From NCBI RefSeq assembly GCF_000003815.2, contig NW_023365773.1, positions 504,882 to 541,492 on the forward strand: 36,611 bases of DNA, written 5' to 3'. The stretch comes from Branchiostoma floridae (lineage: Eukaryota; Chordata; Leptocardii; Amphioxiformes; Branchiostomatidae). Made by a program: the position numbers and the translations under genes. Below the pieces are notes generated by a model, which saw only the letters and a program-made list of their open reading frames with translations, was not told where the DNA came from and searched no databases. Of the stretch, positions 19,277-28,480 are shown in pieces. Within the stretch, counting starts at the first letter, position 1, and each line of letters opens with the position of its first letter.

Positions 19277-22200
19277 CTGAAGAACCAAAAAATGTCAAAT
19301 TTAATTTAGACTAAAAAAAGTGTGGGCGCCCAAAAAAATTTGGGTGCACCACTTAAATTTAAGTAATTACCTAATAGCAAAACTTAGTTACAAGCTATCA
19401 AACTCTCAAACAAGTACCATGACAGACATTTTTATCATCTTTCTAACACTTAGATGTCAAGAATATCATCTATACTAGTATACTTTGATATCATTACATA
19501 CATAAACATAAGAAAATATTTGGGTGCACCCTGTGCACCCACAGAAAATAATTGGGTGCACAGCTCCAATTTTTGGTGCACCTGGGTGCACATGCACCCA
19601 GTATTTCGAGCCCTGTTAAAATATCAAATTTGAAGACTTGTAGAAATGTTACCACAAAAAGAATTCTTTATACTTTTCTCTTTTCTTTGGTACCATGTAT
19701 TGAAGACCTGTATCAAAATCTAATGTAATGTAATGTATTATCAAGTATGTATTCGCAAGTATTACGTGTATTTAAAAACGCTACCCACAATGGCAAAATA
19801 CCAGCTATTTAAAGATCTCAATAGACTCATTAACTCAAAATATAACATAAGGACATATGCATTTCATGATGTTCCTGCAGAACACTAACGGAATGTATAA
19901 AGTGTTTAGTGCACATGATATTTACCAGGATTCAGACATGCGCTCCTTTCTTCCTCAGGTGCGTTTCTTCCCTCCATGTTGCCATGGCTACCACTGGACC
20001 CTGATGACTCACTGTCAGTGTCGTCTGGTAACCTCTCGTCACCTGAGTCAAAAACAAAACATGCTTAGTCTTCATCTCATTGAATATTTCATCTGCTATC
20101 ACTTCACGTTCTTTATGATCCTTCATACATTGCATCCAACCCTCAGCCTTGCGAAGTGGGACTGTTAACCAAAACTCACCATCCGGTCTGCCTGTATCCA
20201 TGTCTTCATCTGACTTCTCCTTTGCAGGTCCACAATCTGCTGTATCTGCACAAAACACGAGGCATCAGCCGAGAAGGACCAGAACATAAAGTGATTTCAA
20301 TTCGAAAAGAAAAGACACTGGCAACAGCATAGATCACAGTGACTTCTATTACACTTACCATCAGGCCTGCCTGTATCCATGTCGCCATCCGGCTTCCCTT
20401 TTGCGGCCTCACCATCTGCTTCTGTCACAAACAGCTGGCCAGAATCTGCAGCATCTACGGGCATAAATCAACAAGTGTCAGATGTGGGGATTTTTATAGA
20501 AAAGGCAGTGACAATGCTTACTGCATTAGCTTTAGCATCTCTTATGACCGTCCATGTGAACGTGCTCTCTCAACAAAGGTATTGTTGCGGTCAGTCATTC
20601 AAACATTGGCCGATCATCTGGTTACATGTTCTCTCAATAAATGTATTTTTGAAGTGGACCAACTTAGTCACCGCACAGGTTATTATAAAGAGAGGAGAAG
20701 CATTTATAATAAAATACATGAACCTGCGACTTCGTGTATCCCAGCATCCCTCAGGGCCTGCACCAGCTGTTCCAGCGTGACGTCACCAGCGTTCCTCTCC
20801 ATCCAATCACAGATCAGCTGGTGAGGACGGAGGGAGGGGGGCAGTCTGGCTGTCAGGTCCCGGATGTAGTCAGTGTTGAAGCCGAGAGATGAAGCCAGTC
20901 GCTCCCACATGGAACCCAGATGGTCAGCAATGGCGGCGAACTGTCTGTCTAGCTCTGTAAACAAGTAAGGGCGATCATCATGTTCAGAATCCAGTACGGT
21001 AACCCAAAACGCTGGCTCCATGAGCCTTGTTTTGTAGTGAACTTCAAGTAAATAATAAAAAAATGCTTAGAGGCTAGGAACATTTAGATATATAAATGCT
21101 ACCGCAATGGTCATCATGCCTAGGGATAAGTAAGTTTTCAGTAGTAAGTTTTCAGTATTTTGGGTGCGTTATGGTAATAGCTATTCCTGTGTTTTTATTG
21201 CCAAATATATTGCCTGTAAAACATGCATAATACAAGACGTTAGCAATATTTTATGAACATTTCATTAGAATGGTTGTATAATCGTTTAACAGTTAAAATT
21301 GGATATCATCATGTACCTGATTCCTCCTTCACTTCCAGTCCATTGGTGTCCATTTCTGTAGCATAGGACGGAAAAGGTACACAACTTAAGTTTTAAAACA
21401 CTTGTCGACCACCAATTAATTGTGTTACCAAATAGACATGAATGTGTTAAGACAAGTCAAAATAGCGTATCCAACATGTTGATGTCCCGAAGTACATTTT
21501 ACAACATCTTGGCATCAAGTACATCCTGGCATCATAATTTCAATATATCGCTTAGTGTACCTGTTTTTACTGTTCCCATCATGCCATAGGACGGCACCTG
21601 CTCAGCTGGCTCCTGCTTTACATGGATGACGTCATCACCAGCTGACAGCTGCTGCCCACCTGTGCCATCACCATGGTAACCATTAGGTGTGTCGTCACCA
21701 TGGTTACTAGTGCCAGGTGCAGAAGGGCCCTGTCCTGAGTGTTCCCGAGATGGACCAGGATGTGGGGGGCCTCGGCCTGCTGTGCCACTCGGGTCTGGGG
21801 AAGAGTGGAGAACCATTGGAATTTCTCTTATTAACATCATCGATCATCTTTTGTAAAATCATGCATGTGTTAAGTCAAATTTCGTTTTGAGCAATACCAC
21901 GTGTACGCAATATCAGAAAGCTGCAATAATTTTATTTCGATGTAAAAGCACCGAATACAATTCGTTTCATAGGTTGACAACTGTTCCAGGCTTCTCTGAG
22001 AGGAATATTGTAATAAAATGCTAGAAAGATGATGTCACATCAAAATATGGAATACTTTGGTCTGGGGAAGGGTACGTGTATAATCATAATCATGAAAGTC
22101 AAATGTCTTTACATGATTATACCACAATAAAATGCCAATAGTACCATGTATAAAATGTGAGTAATACCTGAAAGAAGTGCTTATTTCTAAAGAGGGGTGA

Positions 22201-25200
22201 TGTATTAAAAAGGTTAGACCGATGATGTCCTGTGAAAAGATGACATACCCTGATCTGAGAAGTCTCCGTCCTCTGTAGCAGAGTCCAAGACTCGGACATG
22301 TATGTACAAGTCTGCTCCTCCCTCTGCTGCCCTCATGTCGTCTGTGATCAGTTCCCGGGTCAGGGTGTCGGACAGGCTCCCGTCACTGTAGCTTCGCCAA
22401 AATGTGTCATAGCAGCCGACATCGGAGAAGTCAAGATGGCAAAACACACAACCTGCCTCTGCTTTTCTAAGTGCAGCTTTGAATTGTTTGAAGCACTTCG
22501 CCATTTTGTGATAAGCTTGTCTGTTTTCCAGATCAAGTATTCTGCCTCTGAAAATTACCTGAGCTACTTCTGCAATCTTATCATTAACTCTTTTCTTTAT
22601 TTTTAATTTTGCCCCAGACGTAAGCTTTGGTTTATGCTTATCATCATCATCATCAGGCACAGCTGAAGCAATTTCCTTCAGTGATTTTACGCATTTCTTA
22701 AATTCACGATAGTCCTGAACAGTTTTTTTGTCAAAAACTTTCTCAGCATTCTCAACAACAGTGTGATAAATGGTGCTTTTGTCATCGGGTACAACATTTG
22801 GCACAGGCAGGTGAGGATGGTGGTCATGTTTGGCTGTCAACAAATCACTCCTGCAAGGTTCATCTGTAAAGTAAAACAATATCAAAGTAATATCTTTTAA
22901 AAAGTGAAAAAGACTAACACAGTGAGCATCGTTTTCCATTCTATTTTATTTTATTCTATTCTATTCAGTGATTTCTTTTTTGCATGTAACATTGTTTTGT
23001 ACACATGCATATTCTGTGACATTCCTGTGAGATGGATAGAATATAGTTTGTTCAGTACAAAACATACGAGCCTTTATGTATATTTCAAAAACTAACATCT
23101 GTTTATGGAAAGTTTGTAACAAAAGATAATTTACATACCAACTTTGAGCAAGGAGGTTTTATCAATGCTTTGACATATTTGCAGTGTACCTATCTTAATC
23201 AGTGGTGTACCTTTTATGGACGCAAACGTCCTCCTTGTCTCAGGGTCAGGCGTTATCCTTTTTTGTGGTCCTTTAGCTAATCTCTGTTTACCTGGCTTTC
23301 TATTTTGCTTCTTCTTTCTATCCTGTCGTCTTCGTTCCAGTTCGGAATTTGATTGTTGTGTTGAAGGATGTACTACAGAAAATAAATAACATTGGAGACA
23401 TCATGGTTAGTTGGAGACGCATAGTTATTACGTGACAGCTGTGATGACTGTTTTTGTCTACCTTGTCTATCTACGTAGAAAATGGAGTAATCTGCAAACA
23501 CCCAGATCTAGATTCGATTTTACATGTGGCAACAGGATAGCCTAGATTCGTCCTCGGACGAGAAATGAAGCATGACATGCAACAATGATGGGAGACTTAT
23601 CAATGGATTACAGAGTATCTCTAAAAATTATAACCATCTGAACCGCACCTTTGTCAGACTCTGGTTCTTCCCCACTTGTTGAACTCGATGATTTATGGTG
23701 TTGACTTGACCATGACGAGCTCATCCCGTATCCATCGCCATTCCACCCATTCAGATGATGTGTCCCGTCGCCGTTTACTCCTCTCCCCGGCACCATTGTG
23801 TTCATGCCGTTTGTTTCTGTGGGGCAAAAATTAGACGGCCGCTAGCTATAGTGGCATTAATCCTTTCCTCAAATTTCTCAAATTGCCTTTTACACGTTTC
23901 TCTGCTGAAAAAATTAGATGTTTTTTTAGTTGAATTGCTCAAAGTGTGCATTTACAGAGTATGTCGAGCAAAAGTCAAGAGTATTACTTACCAGCACATG
24001 CTGTATGGTTGAACTGTTTTGATTCCTGTTTTAACTGAACTGAACATCCCCATGATTCTTGGTTCTTCCTCTTCTTATGAGGGTGCACTGGTACAAGAAA
24101 TGGAACATCATTAAAAGCCAACACAATAACACATTTGAATAAAGAAATCATATAACATGAAACTGAATCGGTTACACGTGTGCCCTGTTGCCTTGCATCG
24201 ACATTGAAACTTAGTCTCGATATGCCTGCTTTTCCATAACTGTGCTAGATGCATTACATTACTCTAAATTTTCATTAATTATTAATTCTCACAAAGGAAA
24301 ATGGTAGAAAAAGTGAACCAAGTGTACCTGTCCATTGTAGGGCAGGCTCCTCTGTGCTGAGTCCATTGATGCTGACGTATTGACCATTGTACGTGTCAAG
24401 CTCATCTGTTGGTAGAAACACTGGCACTCTTATTTCACTTTTGTTGACAACATAAAATGTCAATTAAAAGTGATGCTGAACTGTTCTATTCGTAGCCTCT
24501 TAAATATAAAGCTGTGGTACGATGTTCTACTGAACATTATAGTTTAGTTCTCTTGTTATCAATGTTTTAAAACAGCGGTAAAATTACTACGTCATTTTCC
24601 CCACCTGCAATATGCTGAAACCCTCCCCTCCTGAGAGCTTGTGCCAGCTTCACCCTACAGGCCTTCCTGCCGCGCCTGTCCCTCCACAGCTCCAGGGCCT
24701 GGAACGCCTGGTGCTCGGTGCTGCTGGGATGCTGGAGTTGGATGTTCACTACATCTTCTGCTGTCAGGCCCAGCTGTTCTACTGCAAACTTTACCCAACA
24801 GGACGCAACAGCTTTGGCAACAGGTGAGAAATACGTGCGGCTGGGGACAGGTCCTGGAAAAGTGGGAATCCTCAAATTACGTGTTAAAATGATGTTTTCA
24901 TTAAACGAGTCGCAGAGTTTATATAAATATCTTTATAAAAATAAAATGACTCCTCTTATTACCTTGATACCATCCTCCGTAGTAACTCAAATTCAAGTGC
25001 TGGCTCAATCTTTTTTTAACCAGTTGTTGGCAAGCGAAACAAACTGGAAAAGCGGAGTGCAGTCCTTGGTTACTATGGAGGATGGTACCAGCAGGCTACT
25101 CTTATTGATCAAGGAGGCAAAATTTCAGATTGTCAGACTTACCAACATGAGGATCCTTCCATATCGAAGATGACTCCTCTGATGAATCTTCTTCGTGGGA

Positions 25201-25901
25201 CTGCTCTGCTTTCCTTTTGCCTTGCCCCTTCCCTTGATTTCCGGTTTTCTTGCCTAAGAGATGAGCCAAAGAGCACTTAGTAATCTTAGTCATATCCATA
25301 CAATGCATGAATGAATGACTACATTGTATATATAGGTATACAAGAGACACAATAAGATGTATTGGACCAAGTAACTTAATGAGTTCTTGTTATGATCACT
25401 CTCTTTCCCCAAACTGGAAAAGCGGAGTGCAGTCCTTTTAAGAACATGACGTAGCAAACTCACCTTCCAAGCTCTCTGCTGTGAGCCGTTCATCAATGTC
25501 GTTGAGTGCCTGTTTCAGAACCTGTAGAGTAGCTTTACTGCTTTCCCTATTCCTCCATCTTTCCAGCACCTCCCAGCATCTGTGGTCATCGTCACGCTCC
25601 GAAGTTTGGATTCCTTTTATCTCGTTCCTGTTGATGAACCCAAGCTTCCGGGCCAGGTAGTCCCACTTGTGACTGACTCCGTTAACAACTTTCTCAAAAC
25701 ATGCCTGCACGTCACCTGGAACAAATTAAAGGCAAGAGGATTTGATCGCTAATTTTTCGAGGTTATCGGGTAACAGATACAGAAAGAATAGTACAAAAAC
25801 AACATAATATTCTCCCTACGTGAAAAAAAAGGTTGAATTAAACACTTAACAAATGAATTTCAAAGCTCACCAGAGTGACTGCCATGTTCTTCCTCAGCCA
25901 T
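15795..25901 (-). CDS. Copy 2 (complete): Death-Death-TRADD-N-Death-NLR helical-LRR protein, 2032 aa
   Basis: Sixteen coding exons: 25871-25901, 25464-25715, 25143-25253, 24605-24853, 24328-24405, 23992-24087, 23649-23816, 23139-23372, 22249-22863, 21561-21794, 21317-21355, 20724-20954, 20359-20454, 20180-20245, 19926-20042, 15795-19276. All introns are phase 1 with GT/AG ends; total 6099 nt, divisible by 3. Domains: Death 1 (res 11-94), Death 2 (132-214), basic/disordered linkers (215-406), TRADD-N-like (407-611), linker with VKQEP and VKEE (612-702), Death 3 (703-779), acidic linkers (780-872), NLR HD1-winged helix-HD2 (873 to about 1130), LRRs, C-terminal cap. No Walker A or B motif occurs in any exon. 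Likely an intracellular immune or death-signalling scaffold (inference). No signal peptide or membrane segment is seen. Confidence 0.87.
19316..19616. repeat. Foldback element rich in gggtgcac / gtgcaccc
   Basis: Starts gggcgcccaaaaaaatttgg and ends ggtgcacatgcacccag followed by tatttcgagccctg. Between are several direct and inverted copies of tgggtgcacc. Lies in the copy 2 intron before exon 16. Resembles a short non-autonomous element. Confidence 0.55.
19926..20042 (-). CDS. Copy 2 exon 15: acidic SHGNMEG linker
   Basis: 39 codons, phase 1-1: GDERLPDDTDSESSGSSG, SHGNMEGRNAPEEERS, ending CLNPG. Same exon family as copy 1 exon 14 and two copy 3 exons. Confidence 0.72.
20180..20245 (-). CDS. 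Copy 2 exon 14: duplicate of exon 13
   Basis: 22 codons, phase 1-1: DTADCGPAKEKSDEDMDTGR then PDG. A shortened duplicate of exon 13 found only in copy 2. Confidence 0.68.
20359..20454 (-). CDS. Copy 2 exon 13: acidic DTGRPDG linker
   Basis: 32 codons, phase 1-1: DAADSGQLFVTEADGEAAKG, ending MDTGRPDG. Confidence 0.74.
20724..20954 (-). CDS. Copy 2 exon 12: Death domain 3
   Basis: 77 codons, phase 1-1. LDRQFAAIADHLGSMWERLA, SLGFNTDYIRDL, HQLICDWMERN, VTLEQLVQALRDAGIHEVA. The donor here is CAG/GTTCAT, weaker than CAG/GTAATT (copy 1) and CAG/GTAAAT (copy 3). Confidence 0.85.
21317..21355 (-). CDS. Copy 2 exon 11: VKEE mini-exon
   Basis: 13 codons, phase 1-1: EMDTNGLEVKEESG. Conserved in all copies. 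Confidence 0.74.
21561..21794 (-). CDS. Copy 2 exon 10: Pro/Gly/His linker with VKQEP
   Basis: 78 codons, phase 1-1. Starts DPSGTAGRGPPHPGPSREHS and ends VIHVKQEPAEQVPSYGMMG. Same length in all copies. Confidence 0.8.
22249..22863 (-). CDS. Copy 2 exon 9: TRADD-N-like domain
   Basis: 205 codons, phase 1-1. N-terminal half is charged and helical (KSTIYHTVVENAEKVFDKK to FKQFKAALRKA). C-terminal half (GCVFCHLDFSDVGCYDTFW, GSLSDTLTRELITDDMRAAE, ADLYIHVRVLD) is almost identical to copy 1 and resembles the TRADD N-terminal domain. The C-terminal half is much better conserved between copies than the N-terminal half. Confidence 0.67.
22936..22967. repeat. Short (ttcta/tttta)n microsatellite
   Basis: Pentanucleotide-like run of ttcta and tttta in the copy 2 intron before the TRADD-N exon. 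Confidence 0.6.
23139..23372 (-). CDS. Copy 2 exon 8: long basic linker
   Basis: 78 codons, phase 1-1: HPSTQQSNSELERRRQDRKK, further basic residues to KPGKQRLAKGPQKR, then TFASIKGTPLIKIGT and a tail. A possible internal donor at KP/GTAAACAG would give a shorter, in-phase form nearer the copy 1 length (49 codons). Little other sequence is shared with copy 1. Confidence 0.6.
23649..23816 (-). CDS. Copy 2 exon 7: Gly/Asn/Ser-rich linker
   Basis: 56 codons, phase 1-1: ETNGMNTMVPGRGVNGDG, an Asn/Gly/Trp stretch, then SSWSSQHHKSSSSTSGEEP. Low complexity, probably disordered. Confidence 0.76.
23992..24087 (-). CDS. Copy 2 exon 6: HPHKKRK / LKQE linker
   Basis: 32 codons, phase 1-1: HPHKKRKNQESWGCSVQ then LKQESKQ, ending TACAG. 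Basic cluster plus a SUMO consensus (LKQE), both conserved in copy 1. Confidence 0.76.
24328..24405 (-). CDS. Copy 2 exon 5: linker
   Basis: 26 codons, phase 1-1: DELDTYNGQYVSINGLSTEE then PALQWTG. Shares NGLSTEEPA with copy 1 exon 5. Confidence 0.7.
24605..24853 (-). CDS. Copy 2 exon 4: Death domain 2
   Basis: 83 codons, phase 1-1. VASCWVKFAVEQLGLTAEDV, QAFQALELWRDR, CRVKLAQALRRGGFQHIAG. The first ~15 residues (PVPSRTYFSPVAK) are unlike copy 1. Confidence 0.86.
24968..25087. repeat. Short foldback element, 19-bp inverted arms
   Basis: taccatcctccgtagtaac (24968-24986) pairs with gttactatggaggatggta (25069-25087) with one mismatch, 82 bp apart, in the copy 2 intron between exons 3 and 4. 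A 27-nt piece of its interior (25041-25067) recurs exactly at 25411-25437 in the preceding intron, so a fragment of the same element lies there. Confidence 0.65.
25143..25253 (-). CDS. Copy 2 exon 3: basic/acidic linker
   Basis: 37 codons, phase 1-1: GKKTGNQGKGQGKRKAEQS then an acidic/serine stretch and DPHVG. Homologous to copy 1 exon 3 at its 3' end only (EDSSEES, DPHVG). Confidence 0.75.
25464..25715 (-). CDS. Copy 2 exon 2: Death domain 1
   Basis: 84 codons, phase 1-1, beginning GDVQACFEKVV. Death fold: VSHKWDYLARKLGFINRNEI, CWEVLERWRNRES, ATLQVLKQALNDIDE. An apparent initiation codon at GTG (VQACFEK) is internal and not used in this model. Confidence 0.86.
25871..25901 (-). CDS. Copy 2 exon 1: start codon
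   Basis: Codes MAEEEHGSHS and ends phase 1 at GTGAGC. Start matches copy 1. The 5' UTR continues to an acceptor at about 25952. Confidence 0.78.
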
Positions 25902-25951
25902 GGTGTGTTACTGCGGTGTCATGTGGTATCTAGCTATAGGAGGACAAAAAC
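25902..25951 (-). promoter_or_regulatory. Copy 2 5' UTR, start-codon exon
   Basis: Bounded upstream by acceptor tatgtttcag. Implies an upstream non-coding exon. Confidence 0.5.
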
Positions 25952-26159
25952 CTGAAACATAAAATATGTTCTTTTCAACATCTTTTTGGCATTTGAGCAG
26001 GTATGTAAATGACACTCAAAATATTTTCTAAATGGTCTTGACGTAGATAGGACATACTTGTTCAGCGTCCATCCTTGATAAAAAAGATGTCCCATGTATA
26101 TGGATCTGTCATATAATATCTACCGTGTAACGGCGTCTGATCGTATGAGGGGCACAGAA

Positions 26160-26560
26160 GGAGCCAAACGCTATAGGGATGACGTCACGGGGAATCCCCT
26201 TACCAGGTGAGCCGAGTGTCCGCCATTTTGGGGCAGGTTACCTAGCGACAGTATAGGACTATTTCTGACAACCAAAAGTCGTCAAAAACTTAATATAAAG
26301 AACCTAAAGACACAGTCGTAAGGCGTAATAAAAACGTTATGCCTGAAAGCAACGCTATTTTTAATCGGATGGCGTCAATGGGAAGTACCTTAACCTAAGG
26401 GGAATCCCCTTTTCAGGTGCGCTGGGTGTCCGCCATTTTGGGACAGTTTTTTTTTTGCGACGGTAAATTATCATTTTTGCACATCCGAAGCCGACTGACA
26501 ACAGAAAAGTCGTCTAAAACTTTCAAAGAATCTACAAACACAGTCACAAGGCTTGATAAG
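26160..26560. promoter_or_regulatory. Duplicated CRE / kB / YY1-like module upstream of copy 2
   Basis: Two copies about 210 bp apart. First: TGACGTCA 26180-26187, GGGGAATCCCC 26189-26199, then gtccgccattttgg near 26218. Second: tggcgtcaat near 26371, GGGGAATCCCC 26399-26409, then gtccgccattttgg near 26428. Downstream parts also match (ctgacaac, aaagtcgtc, cacagtc). The motifs fit CREB/ATF, NF-kB/Rel and YY1 sites. It lies 260-660 bp upstream of the copy 2 ATG. Regulatory use is inferred. Confidence 0.5.
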
Positions 26561-26975
26561 ACTTGGTGCATGACCATCTTGGACTCGTTCACGCTTACTT
26601 TAATACACAGGTGACGAAACCTATAACAAGTCTAACGGTACACACACTGTTGTTGGCGATCAAGTATAGCAAACACACGTGAAGTTGGAGATCTACTGGT
26701 AACAAGATCGTTATTTCTGTAACATTTTTTTTTTAATAAACTAGTGCGGCAGAATCAAAGACCAACATATCTGATAATACACCTACCTGTGTAACACCTG
26801 TGTAACACACCTGGCTATAACGGTAAGGTAACAACAGGTGGACATATAAACTACAAGTAAAAATGTACTAGTAAGTAAGAACAGCTGGAAAGTAGACGTG
26901 TTTTCTCATTCAAGAAACATTTAGACTTGTCATCTGCACATATAAATGTCTTGGTGCCATAAATTAAGCCCTTAC

Positions 26976-27100
26976 CTGGATAGTTTTTCGGTCACCACTT
27001 GGAGCGGTGCACTTTCAAGTGAACTTCCGCATTGATCTCGTACCCAGGTTCCTCATGTACGTCATTAACCCGGGGACGAGAGTGAAGCGCCGCCCTCCAT
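26976..27100 (-). promoter_or_regulatory. Putative copy 2 first non-coding exon and core promoter
   Basis: Strong minus-strand donor CCAG/GTAAGGG ends at 26976. Upstream, gccgccctcc at 27089-27098 is shared with copy 1 (10870-10879), with a cgtcatta string beside it at about 27060. No TATA box is evident. If right, the duplicated module at 26160-26560 lies in the first intron. Confidence 0.3.
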
Positions 27101-28480
27101 TACAGCACATACTGCAGTAAAACTCGTGTATTTCGTACTTCCGTTGATGACGTTTCTCGCAATACATCTTCATAGTTTGGGGCTCACTGGGATAGTATTT
27201 GGCAAGTGGCGATTTCTCATCCAGGAATTTAAGAATGATAGGCTAAGTCTAGATCTGATTCAATCTATATCACTGGATGATACCGAAGAGCTTATCGGAC
27301 GTTTCAGAAATCATCAGACTTTATTTTTTTTCATTGATAAAAGACGTCGAATGACCTTTGAAGTCATTTTTATCATCCAGTGGTAAAGATGGAATTAAAC
27401 TAATATTTGATTAATGTCACGGCAGGGCTCGCGATGTGTTTGTAGCACCATGAGGGTTATCTATAGAACAGGGGGATGACAAAATAGCTCGGGTAAACTT
27501 CACCTAGAACCTTTATATAATAGAGCTATGGTTTTGAACTATAATTTCTACCAACACAGGTGAGCTTCCATGAAAAGAGCTATGGTCCATCATTGAAAGA
27601 TTTCAACAGAGAAAACACCAGACCTGCGGGAGTTGGAGAGTTGAGAAAAAGAACCCTGAATGGCCCCTTTCGAGCGCCCTTCCGCTCTCCGCTCGCAAGG
27701 AAACGCACAAATGGCAAATGTCGAAGTGAATTTGCAGAATTGAGAAGGAGCCTCCTTGTATATTTCATTGTAGTGTTTGCATATGACGGCTTGTATATTT
27801 TCACATGAATTCAACGAGACCGAAAGTATATAACTATTAGTGCCTAATCTGCAGAGCCACTCATGCCAACTTTTTCGACTTTTTGGGAATCGGGAAATCA
27901 CGATAGGGTCGCAGAGATTTATTATTTGAGACGTATGTAGCCCTGATTTCTAAAATGTGACCATTTAAAAGCATAAAGCATTTCCCTGATGAAACTATAG
28001 AGATGTTGGATCTTGAATTGCATGATATAAGTGGTCGAGTCATTTCCTGCACAATGTTTCTCTCTGAAGGATATCCGAATTTCAATTTCATCTTGTGAAA
28101 CAAATCATTTTACAGGACATCAAACAAATGCGACGGTGATGTTTTCTTATCATCAATAGATAAAATTATGTTCTGTAACCTTAAGGCGATTTCATCACTA
28201 AACGGTGCAATATGCGGTTGGGCGCCAGGAGGAGCCGCTTGTTGAATTGATTTGGGCGCAGTGATTGATTTCATTCGACGACTGTATGGCACATATGTAC
28301 GGCACATTTACAACTGTCAGAAGATTGCCATAAATTGCTGTCGTTAACCTGTTACACGACATGTGTTGAAGAAGAGTTGTAACATGTTTGCTTTCATTGC
28401 TCTTCTGTTGAAGTGAATGATAGAATAAAGTTTAATACTAGTACATCAATACAATCACACAAAACACACACAAGTAGGTA
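27101..28480. other. Spacer between copies 2 and 3
   Basis: Part is homologous to 13690-13830 in the other spacer. The GC-richer open frames at 27560-27901 on both strands have no recognisable similarity. Nothing else supported. Confidence 0.45.

Noticed and set aside
22298-22606. Plus-strand open frame over the TRADD-N exon
   Set aside because: Antisense of a well supported exon; no similarity of its own.
25438-25710. Gene start at the apparent MQACFEK codon
   Set aside because: The codon is GTG inside exon 2; the phase 1 junction to exon 1 (MAEEEHGSHS) gives a proper ATG start shared with copy 1.
27560-27901. Open frames on both strands in a GC-richer patch
   Set aside because: No recognisable domain, no splice context, and both strands are open, which is typical of chance.
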